Source: an uncultured Oscillospiraceae bacterium | Lineage (GTDB): Bacteria > Bacillota > Clostridia > UBA1381 | Length of the DNA: 7,401 bases | Direction: 5' to 3' | NCBI GenBank assembly: GCA_946531785.1 | Contig: CAMNAT010000097.1 | Span: forward strand, 1-7,401 | Shown: piece after piece, positions 6,828-7,401 of the stretch | Layout of the letters: each line of letters begins with the position of its first letter | Position numbering within the stretch: position 1 is the stretch's first letter | The notes under the pieces: generated by a model | Seen by the model: the letters and a program-made list of their open reading frames with translations, nothing else | Database searches by the model: none | Told to the model about the DNA's origin: nothing | Position numbers and translations under genes: made by a program

Positions 6828-7401
6828 TTGTCAACATTAAGGATAAACGAATGCGGCGCGTATGAGCGCGACGTTGAACAGAACTGGGCGGCGGCATACG
6901 CCAAACGGCTTACGGAGCAGCAGGCGGAAGATCGCGATCAGGCGATCAGTGCGGCGGTAGACGCCGAAAAGGAGGCGCGTATCGCAGGCGATAACGCGCT
7001 TGCCGGCGGAACGGCTCTTGCGGATAAATGTATTTTATCGCGGCATATCCGCGAGGGGAATGTCACGAGCGGCAAGATCCATGATCTTGATGTGACCGAG
7101 CAGAAGCTTGCCAATGGCGCTGTGACCGAGGCAAAGCTTGCGAATAAATCAGTCTCATCCGGGAAGATACAAGACTACGCCGTAACTAACATCAAGCTTG
7201 ACTCAGATGTTTTCGCTACCGCTCAAGAGACGCAGTGGGGGGATGACAGGCGTAAGGCAGTTACCCCGAACGGGCTTAAACAGGCTATAGGGTCCATGAT
7301 CCCGGGCGATGTCTCAAACGGAGATTTTGCGCTTGAGAACATTCCTATATTCGCTATCGATGAGGATGTGACCTCGATCTTCGGAAACCCCGTCCGGGAT
7401 G
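6828..7401 (+). CDS. Tail-fibre-like protein with 10-residue repeats (N-terminal part, 3' end outside window)
   Basis: The frame starts at TTG 6828 and stays open to the window end, giving 191 codons of a longer gene. Residues 1-45 (STLRINECGAYERDV, NWAAAYAKRL, then an acidic helix) would be the virion-attachment part. About residues 50-65 contain the DNALAGGTALADK type of helix common before fibre repeats. Residues 68-127 are six units of 10 residues with pattern x-V-T-x-x-K-L/I-x-x-x. After these comes ATAQETQWGDDRRKAVTPNGLKQAI (here split as ATAQETQWGDDRR at ~131-143 and KAVTPNGLKQAI at ~143-154), a 'KAVTP.GLk.ai' segment well known in phage tail fibres. The role is likely host adsorption as a trimeric fibre, with the receptor-binding tip beyond the window. 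Confidence is high for a fibre-like structural protein, lower for which appendage it belongs to. Confidence 0.8.
   Translation, partial: MSTLRINECGAYERDVEQNWAAAYAKRLTEQQAEDRDQAISAAVDAEKEARIAGDNALAGGTALADKCILSRHIREGNVTSGKIHDLDVTEQKLANGAVTEAKLANKSVSSGKIQDYAVTNIKLDSDVFATAQETQWGDDRRKAVTPNGLKQAIGSMIPGDVSNGDFALENIPIFAIDEDVTSIFGNPVRD
7029..7208 (+). repeat. Six tandem 30-base (10-residue) repeats in the fibre gene
   Basis: Units at 7029-7058, 7059-7088, 7089-7118, 7119-7148, 7149-7178 and 7179-7208 encode CILSRHIREG, NVTSGKIHDL, DVTEQKLANG, AVTEAKLANK, SVSSGKIQDY and AVTNIKLDSD. The shared pattern is x-V-T-x-x-K-L/I-x-N/D-x; the first unit is degenerate. Units 3 and 4 are the closest at DNA level (GTGACCGAG..AAGCTTGC.AAT in both); units 2 and 5 share the GGCAAGAT/GGGAAGAT core. 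Such short repeats typically form a trimeric beta-structured shaft. Confidence 0.8.

Noticed and set aside
6626..6904. Reverse-strand open frame with a hydrophobic stretch spanning the junction of the last two genes
   Set aside because: The hydrophobic run (VIAAVIVAAFGVVLLFLELI) is the complement of a charged + strand coding segment. The frame crosses a junction with a strong + strand ribosome site and lies antisense to two supported genes.

Overview
The window is a densely packed, single-strand stretch of a bacteriophage or prophage late (morphogenesis) region. All eight supported genes read on the + strand. The gaps between them are 0-19 bases, and three gene junctions overlap. I see no host genes, RNA genes, integrase, IS elements or CRISPR. 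No stretch without a gene exceeds about 20 bases, and no internal promoter or terminator stands out, so the block is probably part of one long late transcript whose promoter lies upstream of base 1.

The protein set points to a short-tailed (podovirus-type) phage with an N4-gp56-type capsid protein, infecting a Firmicutes host, most likely a gut Clostridia/Ruminococcaceae-type bacterium. This host call is inference. It rests on strong G-rich Shine-Dalgarno sites (AGGGGGT, GGAGGTG, AAGGAGAG, AAGGGAGTG), GC content that looks to be in the mid-50s by eye, and resemblance recalled from memory of the portal, stabilization and YDP-motif proteins to families common in Clostridia prophages. Stop codons of the seven complete 3' ends are TGA (4) and TAA (3). 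None is TAG, and nothing suggests recoding.

Layout: (1) 1-378, C-terminal end of the major capsid protein; (2) 398-658, small protein of unknown function that follows the capsid gene; (3) 658-2274, portal protein; (4) 2246-4150, large beta-rich protein of the packaged-DNA stabilization / tail-tube type; (5) 4153-4344, 63-residue coiled-coil protein; (6) 4337-5740, terminase large subunit (packaging ATPase and nuclease); (7) 5753-6823, unknown helical protein, possibly an internal or ejected virion protein; (8) 6828-7401 onward, N-terminal part of a tail-fibre-like protein with 10-residue repeats, starting at TTG and running off the window.

Together these genes would build the capsid shell (1), the vertex through which DNA enters (3), the motor that packs it (6), the plug or tube that closes the head after packaging (4), and the host-contact fibre (8). 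Genes 2, 5 and 7 are conserved-looking accessory parts without a proven role. The order capsid, portal, tail or plug protein, terminase, fibre is unlike the common terminase-portal-capsid order and recalls the order in phage N4. No wholly new system is evident. The best candidates for novelty are the unknown proteins 5 and 7.
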